Shown here: positions 48,526 through 57,733 of the stretch, in pieces
How the letters are laid out: each line of letters starts with the position of its first letter
How positions within the stretch are numbered: the first letter of the stretch is position 1
Source of the DNA: Paenibacillus naphthalenovorans
Lineage (GTDB): Bacteria > Bacillota > Bacilli > Paenibacillales > NBRC-103111
Reading direction: 5' to 3'
NCBI RefSeq assembly: GCF_900099895.1
Contig: NZ_FNDY01000028.1
Span: 1 to 61,888 of the forward strand
Length of the DNA stretch: 61,888 bases
The notes under the pieces: model-generated
Seen by the model: only the letters and a program-made list of their open reading frames with translations
What the model was told of the DNA's origin: nothing
Database searches by the model: none
Made by a program: the position numbers and the translations under genes

Positions 48526-49454
48526 ATGAACAGTTGGTTGAACATGTTTGCCGATCCGAACACCACATGGATTCTGCTGGGGTGCATGCTTTTGGGCCTG
48601 GGCAGCGGCATCATCGGCAGTTTCGCCTATTTGCGCAAGCAATCGCTCATGGGCGACGCGCTGGCGCATGCGGCTTTGCCGGGCGTATGCATCGCCTTTA
48701 TGCTGACCGGTTCGAAATCGATTTTCGGCTTCCTGATCGGGGCGGCGGTCGCCGGCGTGGTTGCCACGCTCGCGATCGGCTTCATGACCCGCTACACACG
48801 CATCAAACAGGACTCGGCCATCGCGGCGGTTTTGTCCGTATTTTTCGGTTTCGGCATCATGCTGTTGACTGAAATTCAGCACAGCGGCACGGCAATCAGA
48901 GCGGACTGGACAAATTCTTGTTTGGGCAGGCGGCCACGATGGTATTATCCGACGTATATACGATGACGATCATCTCTGTACTGCTCATCGGTATGTGCAC
49001 GCTTCTGTTTAAGGAGTTTAAGTTGATCAGCTTCGATCCGGGATTCGCCAGAGGACTCGGCTTGCCCGTCGGGCTGCTCGATCAGGCCATTATGGTTATG
49101 ATCGTCGTAGCCGTTGTTGCCGGAATTCAAGCGGTCGGCGTCGTTCTGATGGCTGCGCTGCTCATTACTCCGGCGGTGTCGGCCCGTTATTGGACAGAAA
49201 AGCTCGGCGTAATGATGTGCTTGGCCGGCGTGTTCGGGGCGGTTTCCGGTTTGGTCGGCACATGGATCAGCACGGCAGGCGCCAATTTGCCGACGGGACC
49301 GCTCAGCGTCCTTTGCGCGACCGGATTGTTTATCGTATCGGTTGTTTTTGCTCCCCGAAGAGGGATGCTTTCGAAACTGCTGACCCGTCTTGCGGTGAAA
49401 CGGAGGATGATGATCGAAAGTCCGATCACAGTCCGGGAGGGGGAATCGGCGTGA
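48526..49454 (+). pseudogene. mntC: Manganese ABC transporter permease, split by an apparent frameshift
   Basis: Reading from ATG 48526: WILLGCMLLGLGSGIIGSFAYLRKQSLMGDALAHAALPGVCIAF, typical of the MntC/ZnuB (ABC-3) permease family, to LLTEIQHSGTA, then a wrong frame to a stop at 48964-48966. From about 48893 another frame gives NQSGLDKFLFGQAATMVLSDVYTM and the rest of the permease (ISFDPGFARGLGLPV, GIQAVGVVLMAALLITPAVSARYWT) to TGA 49452-49454. One missing base near 48892 would restore a normal-length protein. The end overlaps mntD by GTGA. If genuine, the transporter is inactive. Confidence 0.75.
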
Positions 49455-50341
49455 ATACGTTGTATGTCATTCTGACCGGCGTATTGGTGGCGAGCGCTTG
49501 CGGTGTCGTCGGCTGCTTTCTTGTGCTGCGCAAAATGGCGATGATCGGCGATGCCATCAGCCATTCGGTTTTGCCCGGCATCGTCATCGCTTTTCTCATC
49601 AGCGGAAGCCGGGATTCCGTGGCGATGATGCTCGGAGCTGCCGCACTCGGGCTGCTGACCGTATTCCTGATCCAGATGTTCCAACAGAGCGGCGTGCAAT
49701 CGGACGCCTCCATCGGAGTGGTATTTACGGCATTATTTGCGGTAGGTATCATGTTGGTGAGCTTGTACACACGCAATATCGATCTGGATCTCGACTGTGT
49801 TCTCTACGGAGAAATCGCCTATGTCCCCTGGAATACGATCGAGCTGTTGGGCGTCGACATCGGACCCAAAGCCGTCTGGCTGGTCGGTTTGGCTCTGGTG
49901 CTCAATGTGGCTGTCATCGGATTGTTTTACAAGCAGTTCAAGGTGTGCTCGTTCGATCCGGGACTCGCTGCGGCAGTCGGCATTCCGGTAGCGTTGTTCC
50001 ATTACTTGCTGATGGGGCTCGTCTCGGTGACGACGGTCGCCTCCTTCGAGAGCGTCGGGGCCATCCTTGTGGTCGGCATGCTCGTCGTACCGCCATTGGC
50101 CGCTTATTTGATAACGGAAGTGCTGAGCCGGATGATCGTATACAGCGTTCTGATTGGCTCGGCCAGTGCGGTTGCGGGGTACTACTTGGCCAAATGGCTG
50201 GACGCTTCCATCGCGGCCAGCATGATTACGGTAGCGGGCGCGTTCCTGCTGCTTGCGATCCTGTTTTCGCCTACCCACGGGGTGGTGCCAAGAATCCTTC
50301 GCCAAAAACACCGGCTGCAGCAAGCAAACTCTGAGATATAA
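49451..50341 (+). CDS. mntD: Manganese/zinc ABC transporter permease
   Basis: A 296-residue ABC-3 family membrane protein with eight to nine helices: LYVILTGVLVASACGVVGCFLVLRKMAMIGDAISHSVLPGIVIAF, GVVFTALFAVGIMLVS, FDPGLAAAVGIPVALFHYLLMGLVSVTTVASFESVGAILVVGMLVVPPLAAYL. The family loops MIGDAISH and VGAILVVGML..P are intact. GTG 49451 follows GGGAGGGGG and overlaps the mntC stop; longer readings overlap mntC out of frame. It forms the second half of the permease pair. A strong terminator begins at the stop codon. Confidence 0.88.
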   Translation: MNTLYVILTGVLVASACGVVGCFLVLRKMAMIGDAISHSVLPGIVIAFLISGSRDSVAMMLGAAALGLLTVFLIQMFQQSGVQSDASIGVVFTALFAVGIMLVSLYTRNIDLDLDCVLYGEIAYVPWNTIELLGVDIGPKAVWLVGLALVLNVAVIGLFYKQFKVCSFDPGLAAAVGIPVALFHYLLMGLVSVTTVASFESVGAILVVGMLVVPPLAAYLITEVLSRMIVYSVLIGSASAVAGYYLAKWLDASIAASMITVAGAFLLLAILFSPTHGVVPRILRQKHRLQQANSEI

Positions 50342-50381
50342 CACGAACCCCCGTATCGAAAGATGCGGGGGTTCGTGTTTT
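50341..50381 (+). terminator. Terminator of the manganese transporter operon
   Basis: ACACGAACCCCCG / CGGGGGTTCGTGT stem followed by TTT. It starts at the end of mntD and faces the convergent small membrane protein. Confidence 0.88.
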
Positions 50382-50402
50382 GCGGCGGCCATTGCATTGC
50401 TT

Positions 50403-50750
50403 TTATTTGATTTTGGCAATAGCAAAACCGGCAAGGACAAGAGAAAGGCCTATCCATGTTTTCCAAGTCGGTATTTCTTTCAATAAGATAAACCCGATCA
50501 ATAGGGAGATGAGGATTTCGAGGCCTTTGGATGCGACAAGCACGTAAGAAAGGTTTCCAATGGCCTTGTAGCCAAATTTAATGCCATACCCGATACACAG
50601 ATTAATGAACAGGAACAGAGGGAGCACAAGCAATTGATACTTTAAAGTAGCCCAAAAATGCGGATCGATATGTTTGCTTTGATAACCATAGATAAAATTG
50701 ACGCTGAATAATCCAGTTAAGAGTAAAAGCCCGCTGTATAAATAATACAT
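50403..50750 (-). CDS. Small four-helix membrane protein, EamA/SMR-like (DMT superfamily)
   Basis: A 115-residue protein with four hydrophobic segments: YYLYSGLLLLTGLFSVNFIYGY, LLVLPLFLFINLCIGYGIKFGY, NLSYVLVASKGLEILISLLIGFILLKE and WIGLSLVLAGFAIAKIK. The pattern LKEIPTWKTWIGLSLVLAGF is the C-terminal half of a DMT-type domain, and proteins of this size form EmrE-like dimers. The conserved EmrE glutamate near the first helix is not obvious, so drug export is uncertain. ATG 50750 follows AAGGAGG on the minus strand. It is monocistronic. Confidence 0.75.
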   Translation of the reverse strand: MYYLYSGLLLLTGLFSVNFIYGYQSKHIDPHFWATLKYQLLVLPLFLFINLCIGYGIKFGYKAIGNLSYVLVASKGLEILISLLIGFILLKEIPTWKTWIGLSLVLAGFAIAKIK

Positions 50751-50964
50751 TGTGAACCTCCTTGATTGGGATGAAGAAGAAGCCCGGCCTCATCTTTACT
50801 GTACCCAACAAAATTGCATTTATACAAAAAAACTCATTTTATGTAAAATAATGTCACAATTTCTTGCCCCTTGTTAAAAAAATGTAACGACTGCCGCCGC
50901 AATAAACCAAATTCATGGTACAATCTAGTGGGACTAATACAGAGAACATGGGATGGAGGCGTAT

Positions 50965-51507
50965 ATGCGGAAAACAGATATCGTTGCGTGGACTGAACGT
51001 TGGAACGAAATGTACCGTTCGGAATCGGAAAAAATCAAACGCATATTCATAGACGAAATGATAGACATCTATCATATCGGGAGTACATCCGTTCCGCAAA
51101 TAGGATATGCTAAACCGATTATTGATATATTGGTAATCGTCAGAGATATTCATAAGGTCGACTTGTACAATCATGAAATGGCTGCGATCGGATACGCCTG
51201 CAGGGGCGAGCAAGGAATTGCCGGAAGACGCTATTTTACAAAGGGAGGGGATGCCAGAACCCATCATGTACATATATACGGGAATGGAAATATACATATT
51301 GATAGACATCTGAATTTTAAAGAATACTTACTTGCACACCCGGAAGTCGCGAAAAAATACGGTGAGCTAAAAAGAACATTGGCTGAAGCGTTTCCGGATA
51401 ATGTACATAAATATCAAGAAGGCAAGGAATCATGGGTTGCGCAAATCGTGGAGCAATCCATGAAATGGGTTTTGAAGCAAAACACGAAAGGAGAAATAGG
51501 TTCTTGA
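50965..51507 (+). CDS. GrpB family protein (nucleotidyltransferase-like)
   Basis: A 180-residue GrpB/UPF0157 domain. YHIGSTSVPQIGYAKPIIDILVIV is the diagnostic motif, with GS and PIID of the nucleotidyltransferase fold. The family often has weak or unknown biochemical activity and appears alone or fused to CoA kinases. ATG 50965 is preceded by GGAGG; ATG 50953 sits on that site. Its stop overlaps the TTG start of the following secreted protein by four bases (TTGA), but a functional link between the two is doubtful. Confidence 0.87.
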   Translation: MRKTDIVAWTERWNEMYRSESEKIKRIFIDEMIDIYHIGSTSVPQIGYAKPIIDILVIVRDIHKVDLYNHEMAAIGYACRGEQGIAGRRYFTKGGDARTHHVHIYGNGNIHIDRHLNFKEYLLAHPEVAKKYGELKRTLAEAFPDNVHKYQEGKESWVAQIVEQSMKWVLKQNTKGEIGS

Positions 51508-53222
51508 ACAAGAAACACCTGCTATCATTGACTCTGATCTTAGCGCTTTTGGCGGCCCGGGAGCATCCGGCGTCAGCTCAAGTATCCGGCACCAAGCTGC
51601 ATTTGCAGCTGCAGGATGAGCAATTATCCGCGGCGGTCAACGGTTCGGCCGTATCTTTAGAGACGGCGGCTCGGATCGTGGACGGAAGCTTCTACATCCC
51701 GGTTCGTTGGGCTGCGCAGCAGCTTGGACTGGAGTTGAAGTGGAACGAGGAGCGCAGGACGGCGGGACTTACCACGCCAAGCGCCTATTTGGAGTGGGAC
51801 TTGGCGCGCCAGACGGTCCGTGTCAACGGAGCTTCGATGCCTTTGAAGGAGACAGCCTTTATAAGTGATGGAGCACTGCTGGTCAAGCTGAGCTGGATCG
51901 CGCCCTACTTGCAAGTGCAATATGCATTTCAACCGGATCCCGGCCGTGTGGACATCGTCTACGTACAGCCGACGGATACCGCCTATCGGGAATCGGGCTA
52001 CTCCGAGGACACCTTGCCGAATTCACGTCCCATCGCTGTATTTACTACCGATAAGCCGTCTTATCGGCTCGGCGAGCCGGTTTCTTATATTGATTTGAGC
52101 TATGACCCCGATGCCGAAGGGCTTCCGGAATATCGATGGACCGGCAACCAGCCGGCCTTCTTTGAACCGGGGATCTACTCCGTTACCTTGCAGGTGCGCG
52201 ACGGGAACGGGAATTGGAGCGAGCCTGCAGTCCAGAGCGTGAAGGTGATCGATGAGCCCTATTTAAGCGCATCGGAATTTCCCTGGTATACCCGGCCGGC
52301 AGGCAGCGTCATCAAGGATGAAGCCGAACAATGGAATCGTGCGCTATCCGGTGCCCCTCAGCTACCGGCTATGGTGACGAAGTCCACGGAGAGAAAGCGA
52401 ATTATCAGCGGGGAAAGTCAAATCATTCGAAATCCGGGACTCATTGGGAAGCAATCCGTAAACGGTAAAGCCCGCCTATTTATGCACCACAGCAACGGAA
52501 TGGAGGAAAAGGTGCAGTTCGCAGCGGTCATACATAATCCGGACCCAAGCCAGACTCGAACGGTACATATCACGCGTGAAGGACTGCTTCAGCCGACCCT
52601 CTTGCATCGGGCTAATACCAAAGAAGCGGCGGTCAATTATATGACCCAGCCGGCCTTGAAGGAAAGCATCGAGGTGAAACCGGGGGAAACGGCGGTATTA
52701 AAACAGGTCGCTCTTGAGCCGGGGCAGGGCTTTGCTGCGATTCAGGACATCGAGGCGGACGGTCTGGCGGAAATCAGCTTTGTCGTCATGAAGGCGGACA
52801 AAACCGAAACCATGCAACCTTATGACTCCTATTTCGGAGCAGGTGCCGTCGGGACCGTTAATGATGCAGCTGATATACGTCTTGACGCGGATATCGACGG
52901 GAAGAGCTTGCCGGTGTTGTCCAAATGGACGCCGGACACCCCTCAGACCTCCGACAGAGGTACGGTGTATTCCTTGTACTTGTACCAACCGCATCAAGCC
53001 GTCATTGCCTTTCGGGCGAAGGATGGCTATGTCGACGGCATCTTAAAAGTAAATGGCCGGGTGCTGGCTTTGCCTCAAGGCGGCCTCACGGATCAGGACG
53101 GCATTTTTGTGGTTTACCGGCCGGAGGGCAGGGAGTCCGAAGTACATATCGAATGGTTGGCCGCTCCCGGCAGCACGTCTCCGGTCGAATGGATTTTTTA
53201 TCCTTTGAAAGATAATAAGTAA
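51504..53222 (+). CDS. Secreted protein with stalk domain and PKD-like domain, tandem paralogue 1
   Basis: A 572-residue exported protein. Signal peptide MNKKHLLSLTLILALLAA.. ends about residue 25. A copper-amine-oxidase-N-like stalk domain follows (about 30-160): GSAVSLETAARIVDGSFYIPVRWAAQQLGLELKWNEERRTAGLT. Then a PKD-like segment (about 185-270), RPIAVFTTDKPSYRLGEPVSYIDLSYDPDAEGL...YRWTGNQPAFFEPGIYSVTLQV. The C-terminal 300 residues form an unassigned beta-rich domain (VNGKARLFMHHSNGMEEKVQFAAVIHN). TTG 51504 has AAAGGAG ten bases upstream. It is paralogous to the next gene. It probably sits in the cell wall or matrix; no enzymatic motif is seen. Confidence 0.8.
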   Translation: MNKKHLLSLTLILALLAAREHPASAQVSGTKLHLQLQDEQLSAAVNGSAVSLETAARIVDGSFYIPVRWAAQQLGLELKWNEERRTAGLTTPSAYLEWDLARQTVRVNGASMPLKETAFISDGALLVKLSWIAPYLQVQYAFQPDPGRVDIVYVQPTDTAYRESGYSEDTLPNSRPIAVFTTDKPSYRLGEPVSYIDLSYDPDAEGLPEYRWTGNQPAFFEPGIYSVTLQVRDGNGNWSEPAVQSVKVIDEPYLSASEFPWYTRPAGSVIKDEAEQWNRALSGAPQLPAMVTKSTERKRIISGESQIIRNPGLIGKQSVNGKARLFMHHSNGMEEKVQFAAVIHNPDPSQTRTVHITREGLLQPTLLHRANTKEAAVNYMTQPALKESIEVKPGETAVLKQVALEPGQGFAAIQDIEADGLAEISFVVMKADKTETMQPYDSYFGAGAVGTVNDAADIRLDADIDGKSLPVLSKWTPDTPQTSDRGTVYSLYLYQPHQAVIAFRAKDGYVDGILKVNGRVLALPQGGLTDQDGIFVVYRPEGRESEVHIEWLAAPGSTSPVEWIFYPLKDNK

Positions 53223-53246
53223 ACATAGAAAGGAATTCATGCGCTG

Positions 53247-55007
53247 ATGCAACCATTACGTCAACTGTGGCTGACATTTGCTGCCGCTATCGCGATAGGG
53301 GTCGTGAGCGGACAAGCCTCGGCTGCCCCGGAGGACAGTCACTTGATCCTTTATCCCGGCAGTACGGCAGTTTATATCAACGGATCGAAAACGCAGGCTC
53401 AAGCGGCAACGCTTGAACTCGACGGAAGGATTTACTTGCCTGCCGCAGAGCTGAACAACTGGTTTGGCATTCCGGTGAAGTGGGACGGAGACAGGCAGGC
53501 GGTGCAAATCACGACGCCGAAGGCTTATCTGGAGTACTCGCTTGCCGACCGGACGGTTCTTGAGAACGGTACAGGCCGCAAGTGGGGCACCGATGCCGAG
53601 CTTCAGGGAAATCGGCTGTACATTGAAATGGCCGCGCTGCAGCAATATATTGCTTTTCATGGCAAGGTCGATCATGAGCTGAAACGGGTCGAGCTGCGCT
53701 ATGTCAAGCCGGAGGCGAACCGGACGCGGTTTACCAACGATGCGGCGCCGAATGTCAAGCCTGTTGCCAAATTCACCGTGGACAAGGAAGCGTACCGGAT
53801 CGGCGAACCGATTCATTACAGCAATCTCAGCTATGATCCGAAGGGAACGGAACTAAGAGACATTCAATGGATCGGTAATGCGCAGGCGATTTTCACTCCG
53901 GGACTGTACAAGGTTTCTCTCACGGTAAAAGACAGCCTTGGTAATGTCAGCGATACGTATTCCCGCAATATACTCGTCAAGAACGAGCCTTACTTGGATG
54001 CGTTTGAGCACAAGGTATATTACGCGCCTATTGGGACCTACGTCCGGGAGGAAGAAGCGGTGCTTCGCAAATATTTGCGCGGCATCCCGCAGATTCCCAA
54101 GCAGGAGCAGAAGCCTGCGGACCGTCCTCTGATTGTGAGCGACAGTCCGGAGACGTTTACGGAGAAAGGCTTTTTGTACCAGGAGAAAGTCAACGGGAAA
54201 GCCCGGTTGTATGCAACCCATGTCAACGGTACGGATCGAAAAATGAAATTTGCCATCATTGTACGAAATAGCGATCCTGTCCGCAGTGTTACGATCAAGA
54301 CGACCAATCAAGGGGAGGTGTACCCTTCGATCTACGCTAACCTGATGGGCAATGAACCGACGATTGAGTTTCTGCAAGGGAAAAGGGCTGTGGAAACGAT
54401 GGTGCTCAGGCCGTACGAAACGGCTTATTATAAAGTCATGCCTGATTTCTACCCTGGACAAGGGATGAATGTGCTCTATGATGTAGAGACGGACGGTGAG
54501 GTGTATTTTTCTTTCGCAGCGATGGAGCAGGAGGATGGGCTCGATACGATCGGCGTATTCCCGAGATTGGCTTATAAAGGGAATGTCCGAGGGACGTTCA
54601 GCGGTTCGGAAGTGCAATGGAACATCGATGCTTCCTCGATCCGGAGGCCTTCGAGCTTCGCGATCGGCGACGGCACGTCGGATCAATTTGTGACCGGAAC
54701 GGACTTCTTCAGCCAGAAGCCTGCTCTCAATCTGGGCAACTACGGGGTGGTTTACAAAATCCATATCGATGCTCCGCCGAAAATGTCCGTGCTGATTCTT
54801 CCGCGCGGCGGCGTGTTTAGAGGTCCGTTCCTGGTGAATGGCAAAATCGTTCAAGCCCCGCCGTCGGGCGTCATGATGGATTATCAGGGATATACGATCA
54901 TTGCCAGGACGAATGGGACCGAACCGTCGCTGGATCTGGAATTTTCTCCGGCCTCGGGATCGGCATTCCCGATCGACGTCATTTTTTATCCGCTTAATCG
55001 TAAATAA
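53247..55007 (+). CDS. Secreted protein with stalk domain and PKD-like domain, tandem paralogue 2
   Basis: A 586-residue exported protein with the same layout as its neighbour: signal peptide to about residue 27, stalk-like domain (STAVYINGSKTQAQAATLELDGRIYLPAAELNNWFGIPVKWDG), PKD-like KPVAKFTVDKEAYRIGEPIHYSNLSYDPKGTELRDIQWIGNAQAIFTPGLYKVSLTV, then the shared C-terminal domain (VNGKARLYATHVNGTDRKMKFAIIVRN ... IDVIFYPLNRK). ATG 53247 follows AAAGGAATT; an ATG at 53239 is a two-codon frame. The two genes form an operon of 24-base spacing, ending in a terminator. No catalytic residues were recognised; adhesion or surface structure is inference. Confidence 0.8.
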   Translation: MQPLRQLWLTFAAAIAIGVVSGQASAAPEDSHLILYPGSTAVYINGSKTQAQAATLELDGRIYLPAAELNNWFGIPVKWDGDRQAVQITTPKAYLEYSLADRTVLENGTGRKWGTDAELQGNRLYIEMAALQQYIAFHGKVDHELKRVELRYVKPEANRTRFTNDAAPNVKPVAKFTVDKEAYRIGEPIHYSNLSYDPKGTELRDIQWIGNAQAIFTPGLYKVSLTVKDSLGNVSDTYSRNILVKNEPYLDAFEHKVYYAPIGTYVREEEAVLRKYLRGIPQIPKQEQKPADRPLIVSDSPETFTEKGFLYQEKVNGKARLYATHVNGTDRKMKFAIIVRNSDPVRSVTIKTTNQGEVYPSIYANLMGNEPTIEFLQGKRAVETMVLRPYETAYYKVMPDFYPGQGMNVLYDVETDGEVYFSFAAMEQEDGLDTIGVFPRLAYKGNVRGTFSGSEVQWNIDASSIRRPSSFAIGDGTSDQFVTGTDFFSQKPALNLGNYGVVYKIHIDAPPKMSVLILPRGGVFRGPFLVNGKIVQAPPSGVMMDYQGYTIIARTNGTEPSLDLEFSPASGSAFPIDVIFYPLNRK

Positions 55008-55035
55008 AACAAGGGTACCGCCTCTAAACGGTGAT

Positions 55036-55071
55036 AAAGGAGTGCCGACCTCGGGTCAGCGCTCCTTTTTT
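55036..55071 (+). terminator. Terminator of the secreted-protein pair
   Basis: AAAGGAGTGC-C-GACC / GGTC-A-GCGCTCCTTT hairpin with a small mismatch followed by Ts. Confidence 0.75.
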
Positions 55072-55184
55072 AGTCGAATATACAGACCGCGGGAGGTCCG
55101 TGAGGTTTCCGCATATCGTTTTCTTATCTCCCCTATAATCAAGCGGAAAAGGTTTTTCGTTTTGTGGGGTCAGCGTTCAGGATT

Positions 55185-56282
55185 TCAATGTATCGGAGGA
55201 GGAAAAATAGCTTCCCACGATTGGGAAAGGGCGTAAAGCCTGCTTTCCTGGCCAAAATCCCATAACCGGTCCGGATATTCCAGCATAGATGTAATCGCAT
55301 TTGCGAAAGCATCGGAATTACGGGGAGGACATAACAGGCCGGTTTTGCCGTATTGAATGATTTCCTGTACCCCGCCAGCTTTGGCTCCGATGACGGGAGT
55401 GCCTGATGCCATAGATTCCAGTACCACATTGCCAAAGGTTTCGGTGCCGGAAGGGAATACGAACAAGTCGGCCGACGCATACAGTTCGGCTAGATTCTCT
55501 CCTTTCATATAACCGGTAAAAGTAACATTCGATGGAGCTTCCGCTTTCAAATCTTTCAACAGCGGGCCGTCGCCGACCAACAGCCAGCGGACATTGCCGC
55601 TAACATAATCGGGTAATTTCTTCATCGTTTCAAGCAAAATGTCCAAATCCTTCTCAGGTGCCAAACGGCCAACATATAGGAAAATATAACGTTCGTCGAT
55701 CTTATATTTTTCGCGGATCAATCCGGTTTTTTTATCGGGGTTGAAAAGACGGCAGTCCACTCCGCGCTTCCATAAGGCCACGTCTCGAATTCCATGTTCT
55801 TCCAATTTTCCGGCCGTTTCAACGGACGGAACAAAGGTGGCCAGACACGATTGGTGGAACCAGCGGATATAGCGCCATAACAGGGAAGAGGCGAATTGCA
55901 GGTGATAATAATTCAGATAGCGGTCAAAGTGCGTGTGGTAAGAGGCAACGTGAGGAATAGCATATTTTCTCCCATAATAAAGACCGCAAAGCCCTATATT
56001 AAAGGGCGTGGCGATATGGATCAGGTCGGGTTGAAATTGCTGGAGCTGGCTGTGGATCGTGAAATAATTGGGAAGCGCAATCCGGCATTCCGGATAGAGG
56101 ATGAAGGGGAGGCTGCTAAAAGACAGGATATTGCTTGTGAAAAAATCCTCCTCCGTGCATTTGGGCACAAAAATCCGGAGTGAAATATTTCATTTTTCCA
56201 GATGTTCGACCAGTCTTTTTAACGTCAATGCAACCCCGTTCATTTGGGGCCAAAAGGTGTCGGAGAATAAAGCAATTCGCAT
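55185..56282 (-). pseudogene. Glycosyltransferase family 4 interrupted by an in-frame stop codon
   Basis: From ATG 56282 (AGGAGGGG upstream) the frame reads MRIALFSDTFWPQMNGVALTLKRLVEHLEK, the normal start of a GT4 of the mannosyltransferase/MgtA-like group, then TGA at 56190-56192. Without any frame change it goes on ISLRIFVPK and the rest: IHIATPFNIGLCGLYYGRK, SYHTHFDRYLNYY, FVPSVETAGKLEEHGI, KRGVDCRLFNPD, YVGRLAPEKDLDILLE, LLVGDGPL and FPSGTETFGNVVLESMASGTPVIGAKAGG. A GTG after the stop could start a shortened protein lacking the acceptor strand. The final residues after SWEAIF look shortened. A single base change would repair it. Confidence 0.75.
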
Positions 56283-56387
56283 CATACCCCTCCTCAACAA
56301 TTGGATATAGTTTTAAAATACCTCATATTTATCAATCCATTGTCAGAGGAATATTAATTCGGAGTTAAATTAGCTGCGGGATATGGC

Positions 56388-56406
56388 AGCCTCCAAACTG
56401 GAGGCT
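56388..56406. terminator. Small hairpin after the isochorismatase-like gene
   Basis: AGCCTCCA-AAC-TGGAGGCT directly at the end of the coding region. There is no minus-strand T-run, so termination is weak. Confidence 0.35.
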
Positions 56407-57164
56407 TATCTTTGAATGGATTTCATTTTCTCTATAGTCTCCCTGGTTGACCATGAAGCGTTGGCAATCATGCGAAAATTGGTTTTTGCAGCCTTCTCCC
56501 CATCCAAGCCGTTTATTTTTGCGGAAGCTGTGGCATCGTGAACCACGGCCACTTCAAATCCTTGTTCAATGAGTTCGCGCATATGAGATTCAATGCACAG
56601 GTTTCCGGACATACCTGCAAGAATGACGCGGGTTATTCCCTGTTTTCGCAGCTGCAAAACCAAGTCGTTGGCTTCGGGTCCGAAAATTTTATGCGGACTG
56701 GTGATAATGGTTTGTCCATCTTCTAGATAAGGCTTATATTTATCCAGAAAGTCGGCACCCGAACCTTGATAGCCTTCAAGCGATAATGGACCTTTTCGCT
56801 GATACATTTTGATATCGTGCATCACATGTTCCATAGCACCCCCAAATAACCATTTTTGGTCATAGGGATAATAGTAATGAGGGGACACAAATACTTTAAA
56901 CTTATTCTTTTTTGCTGTTTTTAATAATACTTCAATGTTCTCAATCGTGTGATTTTCAGCAACGCTGTCTTTCACTAAATTCCATGCTGCACCTTTCGGG
57001 CTTAAAAAGTCATTTTGCGGATCTGTGATCACCAAAGCGGTATGGCTTTGATCCACCTGCATTCCCGGCGATGAAAATGGTGCGGTTTGTGCTGCTGCAA
57101 CACCATAAAGATCAACAAAGACAAGAAACGAAAACACAAAGGAACACTGCAGTATTTTTCTCAT
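56406..57164 (-). CDS. Secreted isochorismatase-family (cysteine hydrolase) protein
   Basis: A 252-residue protein. A signal peptide (MRKILQCSFVFSFLVFVDLYGVAAAQ) precedes a cysteine-hydrolase fold: ALVITDPQNDFLSPKG carries the catalytic Asp, FVSPHYYYPYDQKWLFGG follows, TIITSPHKIFG holds a possible catalytic Lys, and VILAGMSGNLCIESHMRELIEQGFEVAVVHDATAS has the nucleophilic Cys and the conserved helix. Members hydrolyse amides or vinyl ethers such as nicotinamide or isochorismate. Export is unusual for the family, which is normally cytoplasmic. ATG 57164 follows GAAAGGGG on the minus strand. It stands alone beside the riboswitch region. Confidence 0.82.
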   Translation of the reverse strand: MRKILQCSFVFSFLVFVDLYGVAAAQTAPFSSPGMQVDQSHTALVITDPQNDFLSPKGAAWNLVKDSVAENHTIENIEVLLKTAKKNKFKVFVSPHYYYPYDQKWLFGGAMEHVMHDIKMYQRKGPLSLEGYQGSGADFLDKYKPYLEDGQTIITSPHKIFGPEANDLVLQLRKQGITRVILAGMSGNLCIESHMRELIEQGFEVAVVHDATASAKINGLDGEKAAKTNFRMIANASWSTRETIEKMKSIQR

Positions 57165-57469
57165 GAGGATTCCCCTTTCATGGGTATACTTGGTATACGC
57201 ACCCTATTATGTGCTTTATTCCATGGCTTATTCAAATTCAGCTGGGAACAAAAAGGAATGGGAAAACAACTCCAATCCATTGGTTTTCAAGCATCCGCAA
57301 CAGCCCGCAAACGCAAAAATCCTGAAATATAAAGAAAATCCATGAGATTTGAAGTAAAACAAAGAAAGCGATCTATAAAAGCGTCTCATTTACAAAGCAA
57401 TTCATATCTAGCAAAGGTTTTATCCGATTTCTTGCTTTGCAATGTTGTCCTGTAAGGTGTAAGATTCAA

Positions 57470-57702
57470 CCATTGAACATATCACCTTGCTGAATTTCCA
57501 AACAGGAAAACGGGGGAACCAATAAGGACATATATTTGGATGTCCATGGGGTGAATCGTGCAGGAACATGTTTATTCCGCACGTAGGGCTGCTCTCATAG
57601 CCCGAATCCGACAGCTAACCTCGTAAGCGTTGTATGAGAGAGGAGTTGAACGTGCTGTCTGCTGATAGGCAAACACAGAGCTCAAGCCTCTGTGTTTTTT
57701 TG
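57470..57702 (+). ncRNA. Cyclic di-AMP riboswitch (ydaO/yuaA type) with terminator
   Basis: The conserved aptamer blocks appear in order: ACGGGGGAACCAA (about 57509), GGGGTGAATC (about 57548), GTAGGGCTGCTCTCATA then GCCCGAATCCGACAGCTAACCTCGTAAGCGTTGTATGAGAG (57584-57641). CTCTCATA pairs with TATGAGAG as in the known aptamer. The expression platform is the stem AACACAGAG / CTCTGTGTT with TTTTTTT at 57672-57702. This class turns genes off when c-di-AMP is high, mostly potassium importers (KtrAB, KimA) and cell-wall hydrolases. The 5' edge is approximate. Downstream lie a permease remnant and a DUF445 gene. Confidence 0.85.
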
Positions 57703-57733
57703 TTGTCTAAAAACGGGATAGGTTGGAGGATGA

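Noticed and set aside
49498..50334. 278-codon plus-strand frame inside mntD
   Set aside because: Out-of-frame reading of the permease, Arg/Gly/Cys-rich, without a start site.
53853..54854. 333-codon minus-strand frame opposite a secreted protein gene
   Set aside because: Arg/His-rich antisense artefact of a GC-rich gene; no recognisable domain.
57163..57345. Small plus-strand frame upstream of the riboswitch
   Set aside because: No ribosome site or family match; it lies in the divergent promoter region of the isochorismatase-like gene.
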